From NCBI RefSeq assembly GCF_004323845.1, contig NZ_QPGR01000003.1, positions 1 through 64,000 on the forward strand: a stretch of 64,000 bases of DNA, written 5' to 3'. Below the pieces are notes generated by a model that ran no database searches, was not told the DNA's origin, and saw only the letters and a program-made list of their open reading frames with translations. The DNA is from Campylobacter novaezeelandiae (GTDB lineage Bacteria > Campylobacterota > Campylobacteria > Campylobacterales > Campylobacteraceae). Both the position numbers and the translations under genes were made by a program. Shown piece by piece: positions 18,894 through 27,292 of this stretch (position 1 is its first letter; each line of letters opens with the position of its first letter).

Positions 18894-19531
18894 GTAAGGT
18901 AAATTTTGCAAATTTAGAAAAAGAACGTTTAAAATTCTTTTGTGATAACGAACGTTGTATTGACTGTAATGGTTGTGCAGTAGCTTGTGATGAGGCGCAT
19001 GAACTTCCTATTAATATCCGTCGTCGTCGTGTGATTACTTTAAATGAAGGAATTCAAGGAAAAGAGGTTTCAACTTCTATTTCTTGTATGCATTGTGATG
19101 ATGCGCCTTGTTCTATTGTTTGTCCTGTGGATTGTTTTTATATCCGTGCTGATGGTATTGTTTTGCATGATAAAGAAATTTGTATAGGTTGTGGGTATTG
19201 TCTTTATGCTTGTCCTTTTGGCGCACCTCAATTTCCAAAAGATAGTGTTTTTGGAAATAAAGGTATTATGGATAAATGTACTATGTGCGCAGGAGGTCCT
19301 GAAGAAACCAATTCAGAAAAAGAAAGAGAGCTTTATGGACAAAATCGTATCGCAGAAGGTAAAGTTCCTGTATGTGCAGCTATGTGTTCAACAAAAGCAC
19401 TTTTAGTAGGAGAGAGCTCGAAGATTGAAGAAATTTATCATAATAGGCTTATGAATAGAAATTATGGTATTTTAAATCCTTCAGAAAGCATAGAGTGGAA
19501 AATCGCCTATACAGGAAAGGAGCGTTTATGA
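18890..19531 (+). CDS. fdhB: Formate dehydrogenase iron-sulfur subunit
   Basis: This 213-residue electron-transfer subunit carries four ferredoxin-type cysteine clusters: CIDCNGCAVAC, CMHCDDAPCSIVC, CIGCGYCLYAC and CTMCAGG with a later CAAMC. It passes electrons from FdhA to the cytochrome b subunit at the membrane. It overlaps fdhA by 4 bases (ATGA) and fdhC by 4 bases. No signal peptide is present, consistent with co-export as a complex with Tat-targeted FdhA. Confidence 0.95.
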   Translation: MSKVNFANLEKERLKFFCDNERCIDCNGCAVACDEAHELPINIRRRRVITLNEGIQGKEVSTSISCMHCDDAPCSIVCPVDCFYIRADGIVLHDKEICIGCGYCLYACPFGAPQFPKDSVFGNKGIMDKCTMCAGGPEETNSEKERELYGQNRIAEGKVPVCAAMCSTKALLVGESSKIEEIYHNRLMNRNYGILNPSESIEWKIAYTGKERL

Positions 19532-20460
19532 TAAAAGTATTTACAATGCTTTTAGCAAGTTTTGTAAGTTTATTTGCTTATGGCAATGAGAGAATGGGAC
19601 AAGATACTCAAATTTGGGATTTTCACCGTATCACAAATATTTCAAATTACGATACCTTTGGTAAGCTTTGGACAACTTTACAAGGTGAATACATAGCGAC
19701 TATAGCCTTAATAGCTGTAATTGCTGTATTGGCCGCATTTGCTTTACATTATATGGTTATAGGCCCTAAGCAGTTTTCTCATGATGGAAAGAAAATCTAT
19801 GCTTTTACTTTATTTGAAAGACTTTTTCATTTTATAGCAGCTATCTCTTGGGTTATTTTGGTTCCAACAGGTTTTGTTATGATGTTTGGATCTTATTTTG
19901 GAGGCGGAGTTTTTGTAAGAGTTTGTAAAAATTTACATGCTTTTGCAACGATTTTATTTATTATTTCTATTATTCCTATGTTTTTATGCTGGATTAAAAG
20001 AATGCTTCCTGCAAGTTATGATATTAGATGGATGATGATAGTTGGAGGTTATTTAAGCAAAGTAAAACGTCCTGTGCCCGCAGGCAAATTTAATTTTGGT
20101 CAAAAATCATGGTATTACATTGCTGTATTTGGTGGCTTTTTGATGATTATTACAGGTGGATTTATGTATTTTCTTGATTTTAATTCCACAGCTATTCAAA
20201 ATCTTTTTGGCTTAACTCAAATTGAACTTTTAAGAATTTCAGCTATAGTGCATAATTTCTTAGGTATAGTTTGTGCAGTATTTTTTGGCGTGCATATTTA
20301 TATGGCAGTATTTGCAATCAAAGGTAGCATTCATTCTATGATTAGTGGTTATAAAGAAGAAGAAGAGGTTTATATACTTCATTCTTATTGGTATAAAGAG
20401 TTAAGTGGTAAAAAACAGATTGAACCTAGTTTTTCTTATGATCCTAGTGTTAAATTTTAA
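19528..20460 (+). CDS. fdhC: Formate dehydrogenase cytochrome b subunit
   Basis: This 310-residue membrane subunit transfers electrons from FdhB into the quinone pool. It has an N-terminal hydrophobic segment and about four further membrane helices. Histidines suited to heme b ligation are in ERLFHFIAAISW, LHAFATILF, IVHNFLG and FGVHIYMAVF. The start is ATG 19528 behind AAAGGAGCG, overlapping the fdhB stop; a longer reading from 19495 would run back into fdhB. It is the last gene of the operon, followed by a clear terminator. fdhD is not here but at 35356. Confidence 0.93.
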   Translation: MIKVFTMLLASFVSLFAYGNERMGQDTQIWDFHRITNISNYDTFGKLWTTLQGEYIATIALIAVIAVLAAFALHYMVIGPKQFSHDGKKIYAFTLFERLFHFIAAISWVILVPTGFVMMFGSYFGGGVFVRVCKNLHAFATILFIISIIPMFLCWIKRMLPASYDIRWMMIVGGYLSKVKRPVPAGKFNFGQKSWYYIAVFGGFLMIITGGFMYFLDFNSTAIQNLFGLTQIELLRISAIVHNFLGIVCAVFFGVHIYMAVFAIKGSIHSMISGYKEEEEVYILHSYWYKELSGKKQIEPSFSYDPSVKF

Positions 20461-20468
20461 ATTCTTTT

Positions 20469-20498
20469 GACTTTCTAAAAAATTTTAGAAAGTCTTTT
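20469..20498 (+). terminator. Terminator of the fdh operon
   Basis: GACTTTCTAAAA (20469-20480) and TTTTAGAAAGTC (20483-20494) are perfect complements, giving a stem of about 11 bp with a 4-base loop, followed by TTTTAT. It lies 9 bp after the fdhC stop. Confidence 0.8.
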
Positions 20499-20537
20499 AT
20501 ATCTTATTTTTTCTCGATTTATTATGTTAATTTCGTT

Positions 20538-20543
20538 TATAAT
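20538..20543 (+). promoter_or_regulatory. -10 box upstream of the MerR-family regulator
   Basis: TATAAT in TTTCGTTTATAATG, 64 bp before the regulator ATG. This leaves a leader of about 55 bases. A second weaker box (TAGAAT) lies at about 20552. Confidence 0.45.
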
Positions 20544-20606
20544 GTTTTACTAGAATAAAAAACAACTTGCAATAAATTCTTTAATATAAACAATTAAAGG
20601 AAAAAA

Positions 20607-21032
20607 ATGGCTTATACAATTATAGAGGTAGAAAGAAAAACAGGGGTTTCTAGTAGAACGCTTAGGTTTTGGCTAGATAAAGGTTTATTTCCTTTTGTAG
20701 AAAAAGATAAAAATGGAGTGCGTTATTTTAGTGAAAAAGATTTAGAATGGGTGATTTGGGTGGATTGTTATAGACAAATTGGTATGAGTATTGAGGATCT
20801 TAAAAGATATATTTTTTTATGTGCTAAAGGAAAGAGCACTGCAAAAGAGAGATTAGAGATTATTTTAAAATTAAAAGGAAAAATTCTACAAGATATAAAA
20901 AAATTTCAGAGTATTTTAGAAAAACTCAATTTTAAAATAGACCTTTATGAAAAAATGATTATAGAAGATAAAGATGAGCTAAATCCCTTGAGTAAAGATT
21001 ATATCAAACGTAAAAAACGGGTAAAAATTTAA
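20607..21032 (+). CDS. MerR-family transcriptional regulator
   Basis: This 141-residue protein has an N-terminal MerR winged helix-turn-helix (YTIIEVERKTGVSSRTLRFW, then GVRYFSEKDLEWV) and a C-terminal dimerisation coiled coil (about 80-130). It lacks the conserved metal-binding cysteines of MerR/ZntR, so it is more like the AdhR/NmlR-type aldehyde or electrophile sensors. It sits immediately upstream, on the same strand, of a promoter with a 19-bp spacer and a dyad. That makes control of the MFS-redox cluster very likely. Confidence 0.88.
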   Translation: MAYTIIEVERKTGVSSRTLRFWLDKGLFPFVEKDKNGVRYFSEKDLEWVIWVDCYRQIGMSIEDLKRYIFLCAKGKSTAKERLEIILKLKGKILQDIKKFQSILEKLNFKIDLYEKMIIEDKDELNPLSKDYIKRKKRVKI

Positions 21033-21039
21033 ATTACCC

Positions 21040-21070
21040 TTGACTTACACTAAGTGTTAGGTTTTATACT
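21040..21070 (+). promoter_or_regulatory. MerR-type promoter with over-long spacer and dyad operator
   Basis: TTGACT (21040-21045) and TATACT (21065-21070) are separated by 19 bp. The imperfect dyad CTTACACT-A-AGTGTTAG (21044-21060) sits between them. Over-long 19-20 bp spacers with a dyad between -35 and -10 are the hallmark of promoters activated by MerR-family DNA distortion. It lies 30 bp before the MFS gene. It is also unusual here in having a real -35 hexamer. Confidence 0.8.
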
Positions 21071-21099
21071 TTTAAAAATTTAAAAATTGAAAGGATAAA

Positions 21100-22281
21100 A
21101 TGCTAACTCTAAATAGGGATAAAATACCTAATTCTCAAATTATTTTAGTATTTTGCTTAGGTGTATTTGGAATTTTAAGCACAGAGCTTGGAATGATGGG
21201 GATTATTCCTGTAGTATCTGAAAATTTTCATGTGAGTATTTCTGATGCGGGTTGGAGCGTGAGTGTTTTTGCGCTCGTGATAACTTTTTGTGCGCCTATA
21301 GTTCCTTTGCTTTGTGCAAATTTCAATCCTAAAAAATTAATGCTTATTTGTCTTTTAGTTTTTGTATTTTCTTCTTTTGCGAGTGCTTTTGTAAATGAGT
21401 TTTGGCAATTGCTCATTTTTAGAATTATTCCTGCTTTTTTTCATCCTATTTATATTGCTCTTGTTTTAAGTATGGTTGCTAATTTAGTTGAAGATAAAAA
21501 AGAAGTCCCAAAAGCTACGGCTAAGATTTTTACAGCAGTGAGTGCAGGGATGGTTTTGGGTGTGCCTATGACTAGTTATTTTGGTGGAAATTTTAGTTTT
21601 GAAGTAGCAATGTTATTTTTTTGTATTTTAAATTGTTTATCTTTTATAGCAACTTTGTTATTTGTGCCTGATTTTAAAAGGGTAAATTCTGTTAAAATAA
21701 CCAAGCAACTACTTATCTTAAGATACCCACTTTTGTGGATTAGTATTCTTTGTGTTATCTGTATAAATGCGGGAATTTGGGGATTTTATTCTTATTTTTC
21801 TGATTTTTTGTATAGTGTAGCAAAGATGAATTTTACTTTCATTAGTGTTGTATTGGCTATTTATGGTTTTTCAAACATTATAGGTAATTATATAGCAGGA
21901 AAAACTCTTGTTAAAAATGCACATTTTACTTTGCTTTTAACACCTTTGCTTATGATAATAATTTATATTTTACTTTTTAATTTTTATGATCAAATTATAT
22001 TAGTAATGTTTGCTTTTATATTGGGAATTTTGGGTGGAATAATGAATAATGGCACACATTTTATGATAAATCATCCTTTTCCAAAAGCCCCTGATTTTAG
22101 TAATGGGCTTTTTATAAGTGTAGCTAACATAGGGTTGAGCAGTGGAACTGCTATTTGTGGAATAGTTGTATCTTTGAGTAATACGCGCTTTATTGTTATA
22201 AGCACTATTTTTTTGTTGATTTTAGGAATTGTAATGATTTTATTAAGAAGGAGGGTAGAAAAAATGAAATTAAGATTTTAA
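21100..22281 (+). CDS. MFS efflux transporter (DHA1-type)
   Basis: This 393-residue protein has about 12 membrane segments typical of the major facilitator superfamily drug:H+ antiporter group. The N-terminal TELGMMGIIPVVSENF segment resembles the AraJ/YdhP-type TM1 region. FRIIPAFFHPIYIAL and the second-half repeats support the fold. It is the first gene behind the MerR-type promoter, so it probably exports a toxic organic compound sensed by the regulator. The substrate is unknown. 45 bp separate it from the oxidoreductase gene. Confidence 0.85.
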   Translation: MLTLNRDKIPNSQIILVFCLGVFGILSTELGMMGIIPVVSENFHVSISDAGWSVSVFALVITFCAPIVPLLCANFNPKKLMLICLLVFVFSSFASAFVNEFWQLLIFRIIPAFFHPIYIALVLSMVANLVEDKKEVPKATAKIFTAVSAGMVLGVPMTSYFGGNFSFEVAMLFFCILNCLSFIATLLFVPDFKRVNSVKITKQLLILRYPLLWISILCVICINAGIWGFYSYFSDFLYSVAKMNFTFISVVLAIYGFSNIIGNYIAGKTLVKNAHFTLLLTPLLMIIIYILLFNFYDQIILVMFAFILGILGGIMNNGTHFMINHPFPKAPDFSNGLFISVANIGLSSGTAICGIVVSLSNTRFIVISTIFLLILGIVMILLRRRVEKMKLRF

Positions 22282-22326
22282 TTTTAAAATTTAATAACCT
22301 TATATTTTATACTAGAAGGAGATAAA

Positions 22327-22821
22327 ATGAAAACTTTAATTGTTTTTGCTCATACTTTTTGGAAAGATTCAAAAGTAAATCGTGCTTTATTAGAAAGCAT
22401 AAAAGATAAAAATAATTTAAAAATTCACAATCTTAGTACAAGTTATAATGATGGAAAAATTGATATTGATAAAGAACTTATTTTGTTAAAAGAAACAGAT
22501 AAAATCATCTTTCAATTTCCTCTTTTTTGGTTTAGCACTCCAAGTTTACTTAAAGAGTGGCAAGATAGAGTTTTAAGTGCAATTTTATATGGCGAAAAAG
22601 AGCTTTTAAAAGGTAAATTTTTTCAAGTTATTACAACTTTAGGCGGTGCCGAGCAAAGCTATGATGGGCATTATGGTGCTACTTTAGAAGAGCTTTTAAA
22701 ACCTATTTATTATAGTTTTGAGTATTTAGGCTGTAAGAGTGTTAAGCCCTATGCTATTTTTAATGCAAACATTAATACTCTTGACTTAAATACTTATAAA
22801 AAAGTGCTTGGTATAGATTAA
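22327..22821 (+). CDS. Flavodoxin-fold NAD(P)H oxidoreductase (quinone reductase type)
   Basis: This 164-residue protein of the NQO/KefF/MdaB-like flavodoxin-2 family carries out two-electron reduction of quinones and similar electrophiles. It has the N-terminal FMN phosphate-binding region (LIVFAHTFWKDSKVNRAL), IIFQFPLFWFSTPSLLKEWQD for flavin and dimer contacts, and TLGGAEQSY near the isoalloxazine. AGGAGATAAA precedes the ATG. It lies second in the MerR-controlled cluster. Confidence 0.87.
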   Translation: MKTLIVFAHTFWKDSKVNRALLESIKDKNNLKIHNLSTSYNDGKIDIDKELILLKETDKIIFQFPLFWFSTPSLLKEWQDRVLSAILYGEKELLKGKFFQVITTLGGAEQSYDGHYGATLEELLKPIYYSFEYLGCKSVKPYAIFNANINTLDLNTYKKVLGID

Positions 22822-22936
22822 TATTTATTAATTCAAAATAGTTTTTGTTATAAGTTATTAAGTTTATCTTTACTCAAAAAAGCTTTTTAAAAGTCGCAAA
22901 ATAAAGGCTATTTTTATAATCATAAAAGGAATAAAA

Positions 22937-23914
22937 ATGCAAAAAAGAAAATTAAGAAATTTGGAAGTGAGTGCTTTAGGACTTGGTTGTATGGGAATGA
23001 GCTTTGGTTATGGAGAAGCTAAAGATGAAAAAGAGATGATAACACTTATTCATAAGGCAAAGGATCTTGGTATTGATTTTTTTGATACAGCCGAAGTATA
23101 TGGTCCTTTTACTAACGAAGAATTAGTAGGCAAAGCAATAAAATCTTTTAGAAATGAAGTGGTATTAGCAACAAAATTTGGCATTAGGATTGAGGGCACT
23201 AAGCAAATTGTCGATAGCACACTTAGTAAAATCAGACAAAGTTTAGAAGGCAGTTTGAAGCGTTTGCAAACAGATTGTATAGATCTTTATTATCAACATA
23301 GAGTTGATACAAATGTTCCAGTTGAAGAAGTTGCTAATTTAATGAGCGAGTTTTATAAAGAAGGAAAAATTAAAGCTTGGGGTATGAGTGAAGCAGGAAT
23401 TCAAAGTATTAAAAAAGCCCATGCAGTATTCCCGCTTAGTGCGGTGCAAAGTGAGTATTCTTTATGGTGGAGAGAACCAGAAAATGAACTTTTAAAAGTT
23501 TTAGAAGAATTAAATATAGGTTTTGTTCCTTTTTCTCCTTTAGGAAAAGGATTTTTAGCAGGTAAATTTAATGCAAATTCTACTTTTGAAAATAATGACT
23601 TTAGATCACAAGTTCCACGTTTTAAAAGTGAGAATTTAAAAGCTAATTTAGATTTAGTTTATGCATTAGAAGATATAGCAAAATCTAAAAATGCCACTTT
23701 AGCACAAATTGCTCTTGCTTGGGTTTTAGCGCAAAAGACATTTATTGCACCTATTTTTGGAACAACAAATTTGCAAAGATTAGAAGAAAACATTAACGCT
23801 GTTAATATTAATTTTACCCAAGAAGAATTAAATCACCTAAAAAGTATCTTAAACAAAATAACAATCAAAGGGGATCGCTATGCAGGTGAAGCAGCTCTTA
23901 GAGTTGGGAAATAA
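22937..23914 (+). CDS. Aldo/keto reductase
   Basis: This 325-residue NADPH-dependent TIM-barrel reductase has the catalytic tetrad Asp50, Tyr55 (DTAEVYG), Lys80 (LATKFG) and His121 (YYQHRVD). The N-terminal ALGLGCMGMS and C-terminal PIFGTTNLQRLEEN (cofactor binding) are typical of the AKR11/13-like bacterial group. It would reduce reactive aldehydes or ketones, consistent with an electrophile-responsive cluster. A 115-bp gap before it may hold its own promoter. Confidence 0.92.
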   Translation: MQKRKLRNLEVSALGLGCMGMSFGYGEAKDEKEMITLIHKAKDLGIDFFDTAEVYGPFTNEELVGKAIKSFRNEVVLATKFGIRIEGTKQIVDSTLSKIRQSLEGSLKRLQTDCIDLYYQHRVDTNVPVEEVANLMSEFYKEGKIKAWGMSEAGIQSIKKAHAVFPLSAVQSEYSLWWREPENELLKVLEELNIGFVPFSPLGKGFLAGKFNANSTFENNDFRSQVPRFKSENLKANLDLVYALEDIAKSKNATLAQIALAWVLAQKTFIAPIFGTTNLQRLEENINAVNINFTQEELNHLKSILNKITIKGDRYAGEAALRVGK

Positions 23915-23963
23915 AAGTTTATTTCTTATAATGATTTTATATAGTTTTGTTAAAGGAGTACAA

Positions 23964-24383
23964 ATGCAAGAGCTTGAAAGTAAAGGAATCCATGGAAATT
24001 TTAAAGGAGATAATAAAATTTTTAGTGGAAATGTAAAAATTTCTATGATGTTTAAGTCAAATGAGTGGAGGAATTTTAGCGGAGCCTTAGTTGAATTTGA
24101 GCCTAGTGCAAGAAGTGCGTGGCATACACATCCACAAGGACAAACTTTAATTGTTACAAACGGAGAAATTCTTACAAAAGTACCAGGGCAAAAAGCATTT
24201 ATTGCCAAAAAAGGTGATGTGATAAGTTGTCCTATAGGGGTAAAACATTTTCATGGTGCAACCAATACAAGTAGTGGGGCGCATATAGCACTTACGGGTG
24301 AAAAAGATGGCAAAAATGTAGAATGGCTTGAGCTTGTAAGCGATGAAGAATATAAGGAGGCATTAGATGAAGCAAAAAAATAA
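23964..24383 (+). CDS. Cupin-domain protein
   Basis: This is a 139-residue single-domain cupin. Metal-binding histidines lie in SAWHTHPQGQTL (motif 1) and VKHFHGAT (motif 2), as in QdoI/carboxymuconolactone-associated cupins. I start at ATG 23964 behind AAAGGAGTACAA. An in-frame ATG at 23880 inside the preceding gene would add a hydrophobic N-terminus resembling a poor signal peptide and is less likely. The molecular function is unknown; such cupins often accompany CMD proteins and aldo/keto reductases. It overlaps the next gene by 17 bases. Confidence 0.83.
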   Translation: MQELESKGIHGNFKGDNKIFSGNVKISMMFKSNEWRNFSGALVEFEPSARSAWHTHPQGQTLIVTNGEILTKVPGQKAFIAKKGDVISCPIGVKHFHGATNTSSGAHIALTGEKDGKNVEWLELVSDEEYKEALDEAKK

Positions 24384-24765
24384 AATTATAAAATTAATGG
24401 CGTTAGCTTTATTTTTTATTTTAGGAGTTAATATGCAAGCACAAGAATTTATGAGTGTTAAAATTTCAGAAATAGAAATTGATTGTAGATATTTAGAAGA
24501 ATACAAAAAAATTCTAAAAGAAGAAAGTGAATTAAGTGTAAGAGAAGAAGATGGAGTTTTAGTACTTTATGCTCTATCCCATAAAGATAATCCTTGCAAA
24601 TTTAGTATTGTAGAATCTTATAAAGATGAAAAAAGTTATCAAAAGCATATAGAAAGCAAACATTTTCAAAGATATAAACAAAGCACTTTGCATATGGTAA
24701 AAAGCTTGAAATTTATTCCATTGGAGGCTTTAAGTCCTAATATGCGATTAAATAAAGAATTTTAG
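24367..24765 (+). CDS. Exported ABM-domain (antibiotic biosynthesis monooxygenase-like) protein
   Basis: This 132-residue protein has a signal peptide (about 1-26, LMALALFFILGVNMQAQ) followed by one ferredoxin-like ABM domain. The domain has a VLVLYALSHKDNP core, FSIVESYKDEKSYQKHIES and a terminal HMVKSLKF strand. These domains can act as cofactor-free oxygenases or heme/quinone-binding proteins. The role here is unknown. Translation overlaps the cupin gene, so it belongs to the same transcript. The next 200 bp hold no gene, only AT-rich promoter-like sequence. Confidence 0.78.
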   Translation: MKQKNKIIKLMALALFFILGVNMQAQEFMSVKISEIEIDCRYLEEYKKILKEESELSVREEDGVLVLYALSHKDNPCKFSIVESYKDEKSYQKHIESKHFQRYKQSTLHMVKSLKFIPLEALSPNMRLNKEF

Positions 24766-24965
24766 ATTTTTTGGCAAGTTCTTTTTATTTAAGAAATAGT
24801 GTCAAGATTTTAATCATTGCTTTATAAAGATTGAGAAGATAAAAAGATTTGAAAATAGTAAATCGTAGAAGTTTTTTAATTTAAGTTTAAAAACTTTTAT
24901 ATTATTAGGATTATCAAATTGCTTTTTCTCATATTTTATAAACAGCACAATATCAAAGGAAGACT

Positions 24966-25724
24966 ATGCAATTAATACAAAAAGCAAAAGAAATTTTTGA
25001 AAGATTTTTTGGAAAAGTGGAAAATTTATCACTTATGCAAAGTGATAAAGAGTATTTTACAAATTATATTAATTTTGCATTTGGCGAGAGTTTTATAAAG
25101 GCAAATTTAAAAGAAAGAGATTATTTTCTTATTGTTATCGCTTCTACTCTTGCTTCTGGCGGAAGAAATGAATTTTCTATTTTTGTAAAAACTGCAATAA
25201 AAAACAATATAAAACCTGTAGAAATTAAAGAGACAATTTATCAGGCTACGCCTTATATAGGTTTTTCCAAAGTGCTTGATTTTCTTATACTTTGTAATAA
25301 TATATTTAAGGAAGCTGGTGTTGCTATACCGCTAGAATCACAAGATGTGACTATAAGATCTAATCATCGTAAAGAGAAAGGAAGAGAAATACAAGATACT
25401 ATATTTGGCAAGACAAATATCACTAAAATGATAGAATCTACTCCAAAAGACAAAGCTTTTATAAATGATTTTTTAAGTGCAAATTGTTTTGGAGATTATT
25501 ACACGAGAAAAGGTTTAGACTTAAAGACAAGAGAACTTTTAACACTTGTGTATCTTATTTCTCATGGTGGTTTAGAAAATCAAACAAGAGCCCATATACA
25601 AGGAAATTTAAATATGGGACAAAGTAGAAAAGAGTTGCTAAATGTCATTGCAGCTCTTATTCCATATATTGGCTATCCAAAGGCTTTAAATGCTCTAAAT
25701 TTGCTTGATGATATTAAAAAGTAG
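24966..25724 (+). CDS. Carboxymuconolactone decarboxylase-family protein (two CMD domains)
   Basis: This 252-residue protein consists of two tandem CMD/AhpD-like helical domains (about 35-115 and 145-245). ERDYFLIVIASTLASGGR in the first and TRELLTLVYLISHGG in the second are repeats of the same motif. The CxxC pair of peroxidase-active AhpD is absent. Such proteins are common in reactive-electrophile clusters next to cupins and aldo/keto reductases. Substrate unknown. AAAGGAAG precedes the ATG. It may form its own transcript after the 200-bp gap. Confidence 0.85.
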   Translation: MQLIQKAKEIFERFFGKVENLSLMQSDKEYFTNYINFAFGESFIKANLKERDYFLIVIASTLASGGRNEFSIFVKTAIKNNIKPVEIKETIYQATPYIGFSKVLDFLILCNNIFKEAGVAIPLESQDVTIRSNHRKEKGREIQDTIFGKTNITKMIESTPKDKAFINDFLSANCFGDYYTRKGLDLKTRELLTLVYLISHGGLENQTRAHIQGNLNMGQSRKELLNVIAALIPYIGYPKALNALNLLDDIKK

Positions 25725-25801
25725 AATGCAAGCAATAAATATTTATTGTAAATTGAGCTTAGAAGTTATTTGTAAATTAGTTTTTATCAAAAAACTTGCA
25801 A

Positions 25802-27292
25802 TCACTTCAATATGCTTTTAAGCTCATTTAGATATTCTTGTTGTGTTTTTAGATTTTCTTCTAAAGAATTTAAAATCTCTTCGCTAGTTCTTAGGATTTT
25901 TTCTTCTTTTAAATTTGGATTTTTAGCACTTAAATCATAATTTCTTTCTTCAAACTCTTTTTTGCTAACAAGCCAAGAATTAGCAGTGATTTTTCTTTCT
26001 TTGTAGCATTTTAGAAATTCTTTAAAATGTGCGTATTCTAAAGGCTTATTTTTAGTGAGTTTAAAAGGTGGTATAAGTTCATAATAATACACCTTATCAT
26101 CATCGCTACAAATACAACTTTTTCCTTTTGAAAAAAACAATACATTAGTTTTTACTGCACTATAAGGCAAAAATACCCCACTTGGCAGGCTTAAAACACA
26201 CTCGAGATTGAAATTTTCTAATAAATCTTTTTTTACGCTTATAAAAGCATTGGAATTTTGAAAAAGCACACCTTCAGGCACGATAATAGCACATCTTCCA
26301 TTGTTGTTTAAAGATTTTAAGATATGTTGTAAAAATAAAAGCTCAGTAGCATTTGACTTTACAGGAAAATTGTTTTGAATTTGTTCTTTTTCTTTTCCAC
26401 CAAAGGGTGGATTTGCCAAAATCACTTCATATCTTTCACTTTGTGTTATATCAGTGATTTTTTTATTTAAGGTGTTGGTTTTGATAATATTAGGGGATTT
26501 TACTTCGTGTAAGATCATATTCATCACACCCATTGCATAGCTTAGTGGAGTTTTTTCTTTGCCAAATAATGCTTCATTTTGCAAAAATTCAAGCTCTTCT
26601 ACGCTTAAATTCGCCTTTTTATTTTTAGTTCTATCTTCATACAAAATATGTAAAAAACTTTCTACTAAAAACCCACAACTTCCGCACGCAGGATCATAAA
26701 TCCTTTCTTTTGCTTTAGGATTTATCACTTCAACTATAGCTTTTATTAAAGGACGCGGAGTGTAAAATTCCCCACTATTTCCTCCATCACTTCCCATATC
26801 TTTTAAAAGTTTTTCATAAACTTCTCCTAAGGCAAATACATCACTTTCTTTGCTAAAGCTAAGCTCATCGACTAAATTTATAACCTCTCTTAGAGTATGT
26901 CCGTTGGCTATGCGGTTGTCTATAAATTCAAAAATTCCGCCTATTTTATACTCTATACTTTTGAAATTTTCATTATCTTTAAAGCTTTTTAGATAGGGAA
27001 AAAGCTCATTATTGACAAAACTAAGCAAATCACTTCCACTCAAAGCATTTTTTACATCAAGCTTACCTTCGTTTGTTTTGGGTGCTGCCCATGCTTTCCA
27101 GCTGAATTTTTCTTCTAAAATACTTTTATAATTTTTCGCATCTAAGATAGCTTCTAGTTTTAATTCTTCTTCATAATCATCTAAAAATTTTAAAAATAAT
27201 ATCCAGCTGATTTGCTCACTATAATGCATAGCACCACTTATACCATCATCACGTCTTAATATATCTGTGATTTTATTTATTTTATTTTGCAT
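25802..27292 (-). CDS. hsdM: Type I restriction-modification DNA methyltransferase subunit
   Basis: This 496-residue N6-adenine methyltransferase subunit shows YDPACGSCGFLVESF (SAM-binding motif I) and ILANPPFGG (catalytic motif IV, NPPF). It also has the N-terminal HsdM helical domain (LRRDDGISGAMHYSEQISW) and a C-terminal coiled-coil tail (EENLKTQQEYLNELK) that contacts HsdS. It is intact. It follows the Fic gene directly (stop adjoining ATG) and is the last gene of the minus-strand locus. With hsdS and hsdR disrupted, it may methylate weakly or not at all. Confidence 0.95.
   Translation of the reverse strand: MQNKINKITDILRRDDGISGAMHYSEQISWILFLKFLDDYEEELKLEAILDAKNYKSILEEKFSWKAWAAPKTNEGKLDVKNALSGSDLLSFVNNELFPYLKSFKDNENFKSIEYKIGGIFEFIDNRIANGHTLREVINLVDELSFSKESDVFALGEVYEKLLKDMGSDGGNSGEFYTPRPLIKAIVEVINPKAKERIYDPACGSCGFLVESFLHILYEDRTKNKKANLSVEELEFLQNEALFGKEKTPLSYAMGVMNMILHEVKSPNIIKTNTLNKKITDITQSERYEVILANPPFGGKEKEQIQNNFPVKSNATELLFLQHILKSLNNNGRCAIIVPEGVLFQNSNAFISVKKDLLENFNLECVLSLPSGVFLPYSAVKTNVLFFSKGKSCICSDDDKVYYYELIPPFKLTKNKPLEYAHFKEFLKCYKERKITANSWLVSKKEFEERNYDLSAKNPNLKEEKILRTSEEILNSLEENLKTQQEYLNELKSILK

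Noticed and set aside
23880..23963. Longer cupin start with a hydrophobic leader
   Set aside because: It lies inside the aldo/keto reductase gene and has no good ribosome site, whereas AAAGGAG precedes ATG 23964; the leader is a poor signal peptide.
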